In this document: piece after piece, positions 28,456-30,494 of the stretch
Layout: each line of letters opens with the position of its first letter
How positions within the stretch are numbered: the stretch's first letter is position 1
Source of the DNA: Collinsella aerofaciens
GTDB taxonomy: Bacteria; Actinomycetota; Coriobacteriia; Coriobacteriales; Coriobacteriaceae
Length of the DNA stretch: 30,494 nt
Direction: 5' to 3'
Assembly (NCBI RefSeq): GCF_019131995.1
Contig: NZ_JAHONA010000027.1
Coordinates: forward strand, 1 to 30,494
Notes under the pieces: generated by a model
What the model saw: only the letters and a program-made list of their open reading frames with translations
Databases searched by the model: none
Told to the model about the DNA's origin: nothing
Position numbers and translations under genes: made by a program

Positions 28456-28743
28456 TTAGGCCTGGTTGCCAAAGACCTCGATGGTGTCGCCCTCGGCCAG
28501 CGTGACGATGGCCTTCTTCCAAGAACGGGTCTTGCCGGCGACATAGCGCACGCGCTTGGTCTTGGGCTTGACCGTCAGGGTGTTCACGCGAACGACCTTG
28601 ACGCCGAAGATCTCCTCGACAGCGTCCTTGATCTGATACTTGTTAGCATCCTTGGCGACCTCGAACGTGTACTTGTTCAGCTCCATGCCGGAGAAGGAAC
28701 GCTCGGACACGATCGGACGGATGATGATCTCGTGGGCGGTCAT
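28456..28743 (-). CDS. rplW: 50S ribosomal protein L23
   Basis: A 95-residue L23, the docking site of trigger factor and SRP at the tunnel exit. Seen: MTAHEIIIRPIVSERSFSGMELNKYTFEV, ANKYQIKDAVEEIFGVKVVRVNTL. The ATG directly abuts the rplD stop codon. Confidence 0.96.
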   Translation of the reverse strand: MTAHEIIIRPIVSERSFSGMELNKYTFEVAKDANKYQIKDAVEEIFGVKVVRVNTLTVKPKTKRVRYVAGKTRSWKKAIVTLAEGDTIEVFGNQA

Positions 28744-29370
28744 TTATGCAAGCACCTCCCCGAAGTGAGCGGCGATGTCGGCGGGCATCAGCACAGCGTT
28801 GTTGTTGACGAGATCGTAGGTGTTGGCCTCGTCAGCGGTGATGATGAACGTCTTGGGAATGTTGCGGAACGACAGGTAGGCGTTGACGTCCTCATCGCGA
28901 ACGATGATGGTCAGACGCTTGCCCTCAAGGCCGAGAGCCTTGAGCATGGCGACGGCAGCCTTGGTGGAAGGCTTCTCGAAGCCGTAGTCGTCGACGAGCA
29001 CGAGCTCGCCATCGGCCAGCTTGGCGGACAGCGCGGAGCGCATAGCCAGCTTGACCTCCTTGTTGTTCATACGCTTGGCGTAGGAACGGGGCTTGGGGGC
29101 GAAGACAACGCCACCGTGACGCCACTGGGCAGCACGGATGGAACCCTGGCGGGCACGGCCGGTGCCCTTCTGACGCCAAGGCTTCTTGCCGCCACCGGAA
29201 ACCTCAGAGCGACCCTTAGCGGACTGGGTGCCCTGACGCCAAGAGGCCATCTGGCACTTGACGATGTGGTGCATAACGTGGATGTTCGGCTCGATGCCGT
29301 ACACCTCAGCGGCGAGCTCGGCCTCGGCGACCTTCTTGCCCTCGCTGTTCTTTACTTCAAACTTTGCCAT
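28744..29370 (-). CDS. rplD: 50S ribosomal protein L4
   Basis: A 208-residue L4, part of the exit tunnel and in some bacteria an autogenous repressor of the S10 operon. Seen: the tunnel loop region SGGGKKPWRQKGTGRARQGSIRAAQWRHGGVVFAPKPRSY and the C-terminal Rossmann-like domain. 46 nt separate it from rplC, with GGAGA before the ATG. Confidence 0.96.
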   Translation of the reverse strand: MAKFEVKNSEGKKVAEAELAAEVYGIEPNIHVMHHIVKCQMASWRQGTQSAKGRSEVSGGGKKPWRQKGTGRARQGSIRAAQWRHGGVVFAPKPRSYAKRMNNKEVKLAMRSALSAKLADGELVLVDDYGFEKPSTKAAVAMLKALGLEGKRLTIIVRDEDVNAYLSFRNIPKTFIITADEANTYDLVNNNAVLMPADIAAHFGEVLA

Positions 29371-29416
29371 TTAAGTGTTCTCCTTGGTATGACGCTGGGC
29401 TAAATGGGCTGGGCCC

Positions 29417-30037
29417 TTAGGCCATACGGATGGCGACGAGACCATTCTTGGCACCCGGGACAGCGCCCTTGACCAAGATGAGGTTCTGCTCGGCATCGAT
29501 GCGGACAACGGAAAGGTTCTTGACGGTAACGCGCTCGTTACCCATGTGACCGGCCATCTTGACGCCCTTGAGGACGCGCGCAGGATAGGCGCACTGACCG
29601 ATAGAACCGGGGTGACGCTGGAAGTGAGAACCATGCGTCATAGGACCGCGGCGCTGACCCCAGCGCTTGATGCGACCCTGGAAGCCCTTACCCTTGGAGG
29701 TACCGATGACGTCGACCTTCTCGACATCAGCGAAATCAGCGACGGTGACGACCTCGCCGACCTTGTGCTCCTCGCCGTTCTCGACGCGGACCTCACGAAG
29801 GAAACGGACAGGCTCGACGCCAGCCTTAGCGAAGTGACCAGCCATGGGCTTGTTCACGTTCTTGGCCTTGATGTCGCCGAAACCGATCTGGACGGCGTCA
29901 TAGCCGTCGGTTGCCTGAGTTTTAACCTGCGAGACAGCGCAGGGGCCAGCCTGGATGACCGTGACGGGAACGACGTTGTCGTCCTCGTCCCAAACCTGGG
30001 TCATGCCAATCTTGCGGCCGAGAATCATGCTGATCAA
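29417..30037 (-). CDS. rplC: 50S ribosomal protein L3
   Basis: A 206-residue L3, an early-assembling 50S protein near the peptidyl-transferase centre. Seen: [25 protein letters not shown] and the signature [29 protein letters not shown]. The likely start is TTG at 30037 (MISMILGRK), because GGGA lies 7 nt upstream and family members usually begin with two or three residues before ILG/ILGRK; the ATG at 30028 is the alternative. rpsJ, which usually precedes it, is not present; instead there is a roughly 190-nt leader with a foldable region and a TATACT. Confidence 0.95.
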   Translation of the reverse strand: MISMILGRKIGMTQVWDEDDNVVPVTVIQAGPCAVSQVKTQATDGYDAVQIGFGDIKAKNVNKPMAGHFAKAGVEPVRFLREVRVENGEEHKVGEVVTVADFADVEKVDVIGTSKGKGFQGRIKRWGQRRGPMTHGSHFQRHPGSIGQCAYPARVLKGVKMAGHMGNERVTVKNLSVVRIDAEQNLILVKGAVPGAKNGLVAIRMA

Positions 30038-30059
30038 GATATGATCCCAACTCTCGCGT

Positions 30060-30107
30060 GGTCTTGGGACAATGCGTACACCACCGAGCGTACGCCCCTA
30101 GAGGACC
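30060..30107 (-). promoter_or_regulatory. Structured leader before rplC
   Basis: The transcript side can form nested stems: GGTC/GACC outside, GGG/CCC, then GCGTAC/GTACGC around a roughly 10-nt loop, ending about 22 nt before the L3 start. It is a candidate for feedback control by an S10-operon protein such as L4 or L3 (inference). Confidence 0.45.
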
Positions 30108-30220
30108 ACTACTTACACGACGTGCTCCCCAGCCTTGTATTACGTCTGGACTACCTGACAACCCTATTAAGCAGGCATTTTGTCCAGCCAGAATACTCCC
30201 CTGGTTTCACACAGCTGTTT

Positions 30221-30249
30221 AGTATACACGGCTGCGGGCGTATCCATCG
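30221..30249 (-). promoter_or_regulatory. Promoter-like block before rplC
   Basis: On the minus strand ATGGATACGCCCGCAGCC precedes GTGTATACT, giving the -10 TATACT about 185 nt from the rplC start. It is the second copy of the block before rplB. No -35 consensus is found at the standard distance. Confidence 0.5.
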
Positions 30250-30310
30250 AGATTCATATTTCACTCACATTGTTTACGCAGGTCCTTGATTATCAACTTC
30301 ATCCGAACAC

Positions 30311-30350
30311 TTCCCACATTCATCCGCACATGTGCGGATGAATGTGGGAA
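30311..30350. repeat. 40-bp perfect palindrome, probable IS end(s)
   Basis: TTCCCACATTCATCCGCACA is followed directly by its exact reverse complement. The right half faces the transposase that starts 52 nt further on, so it is a candidate left terminal repeat of that element; the left half would then be an abutted opposite end or a target site resembling it. A partial TTCATCCGAACA lies just to the left. Confidence 0.6.
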
Positions 30351-30401
30351 CCCGATACCCTGAGGGCCGGACCGGCCGGCCCCGGGAGATCGGAGGACGG
30401 C

Positions 30402-30494
30402 ATGTCCGGAAAGAAGAATAGGGGCTCCGCGAGGGCGGTCCCGAGGGCCTACGGAAGGCTCACGAGGCACGAGCGGGACACGGTCCAGAGGATG
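30402..30494 (+). CDS. Probable IS30-family transposase, N-terminus only (partial)
   Basis: The first 31 codons of a gene that runs off the window. Residues 18-31, YGRLTRHERDTVQRM-like, resemble the N-terminal helix-turn-helix of IS30-type transposases (consensus-like LT..ER..I). The N-terminus is basic. Start: ATG with GGAGG 6 nt upstream. The catalytic DDE part is outside the window, so the family call rests on this short motif and on the palindrome next to it. Confidence 0.5.
   Translation, partial: MSGKKNRGSARAVPRAYGRLTRHERDTVQRM

Noticed and set aside
30261..30470. Minus-strand 69-residue frame over the IS end
   Set aside because: It overlaps the palindrome and transposase start, and its composition (Pro/Arg/Gly/Ser) is typical of a shadow.

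Overview
The window is high-GC bacterial chromosome. Protein sequences, gene neighbourhoods and intergenic repeats suggest a gut actinobacterium of class Coriobacteriia, most likely Collinsella or a close relative; this is inference from recognition, not a database match.

Layout. (1) 1-5290 is an accessory region: a SIMPL/DUF541 protein, a decayed DUF4143-type ATPase, an intact DUF234-type ATPase whose promoter lies in a perfect 25-bp inverted repeat, and a solitary AbiEi-like/nuclease-like gene bracketed by two arrays of the same roughly 62-nt hairpin repeat. (2) 5293-14884 is a leftward purine-catabolism operon, in transcription order NCS2 xanthine/urate permease, SsnA amidohydrolase, YgfK flavo-iron-sulfur protein, a poly-[4Fe-4S] ferredoxin and an XdhD-type molybdenum hydroxylase. 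A sigma70-like promoter with an overlapping Fur-like box precedes it, and a YheO/DauR-type regulator is transcribed away from it. (3) 15835-19746 holds RidA with its own promoter, then a U32-peptidase-family protein and an RluA-family pseudouridine synthase. (4) 19746-24180 holds a second, different hairpin array (roughly 80-nt period), a fructose-type PTS EIIBC, and a two-gene unit of a Gfo/Idh/MocA oxidoreductase and a DeoR regulator, with several strong hairpins and small repeats sharing a GGGGACAG core. (5) 24187-30037 is a leftward ribosomal protein cluster: rplC-rplD-rplW, then rplB-rpsS-rplV-rpsC-rplP-rpmC-rpsQ-rplN-rplX. It is broken at both ends: no rpsJ lies before rplC, and a terminator follows rplX where rplE is expected. 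(6) The right edge carries a 40-bp perfect palindrome and the start of a probable IS30-family transposase.

How the genes work together. The permease imports an oxidised purine; the molybdenum hydroxylase interconverts purines (xanthine/urate level) and passes electrons through its own [2Fe-2S] clusters to the ferredoxin and YgfK, since no FAD subunit is encoded here. SsnA is a purine-deaminase-like partner. RidA, just past the regulator, would deal with reactive enamine/imine products. Later ring-opening and 2,3-diaminopropionate steps (ygeX/ygeY/hyuA-type genes) are not in the window. The most unusual material is the intergenic structure: two hairpin-array families, the GGGGACAG-core mini-hairpins, and a repeated promoter-like block that seems to divide the S10 operon into two transcription units.
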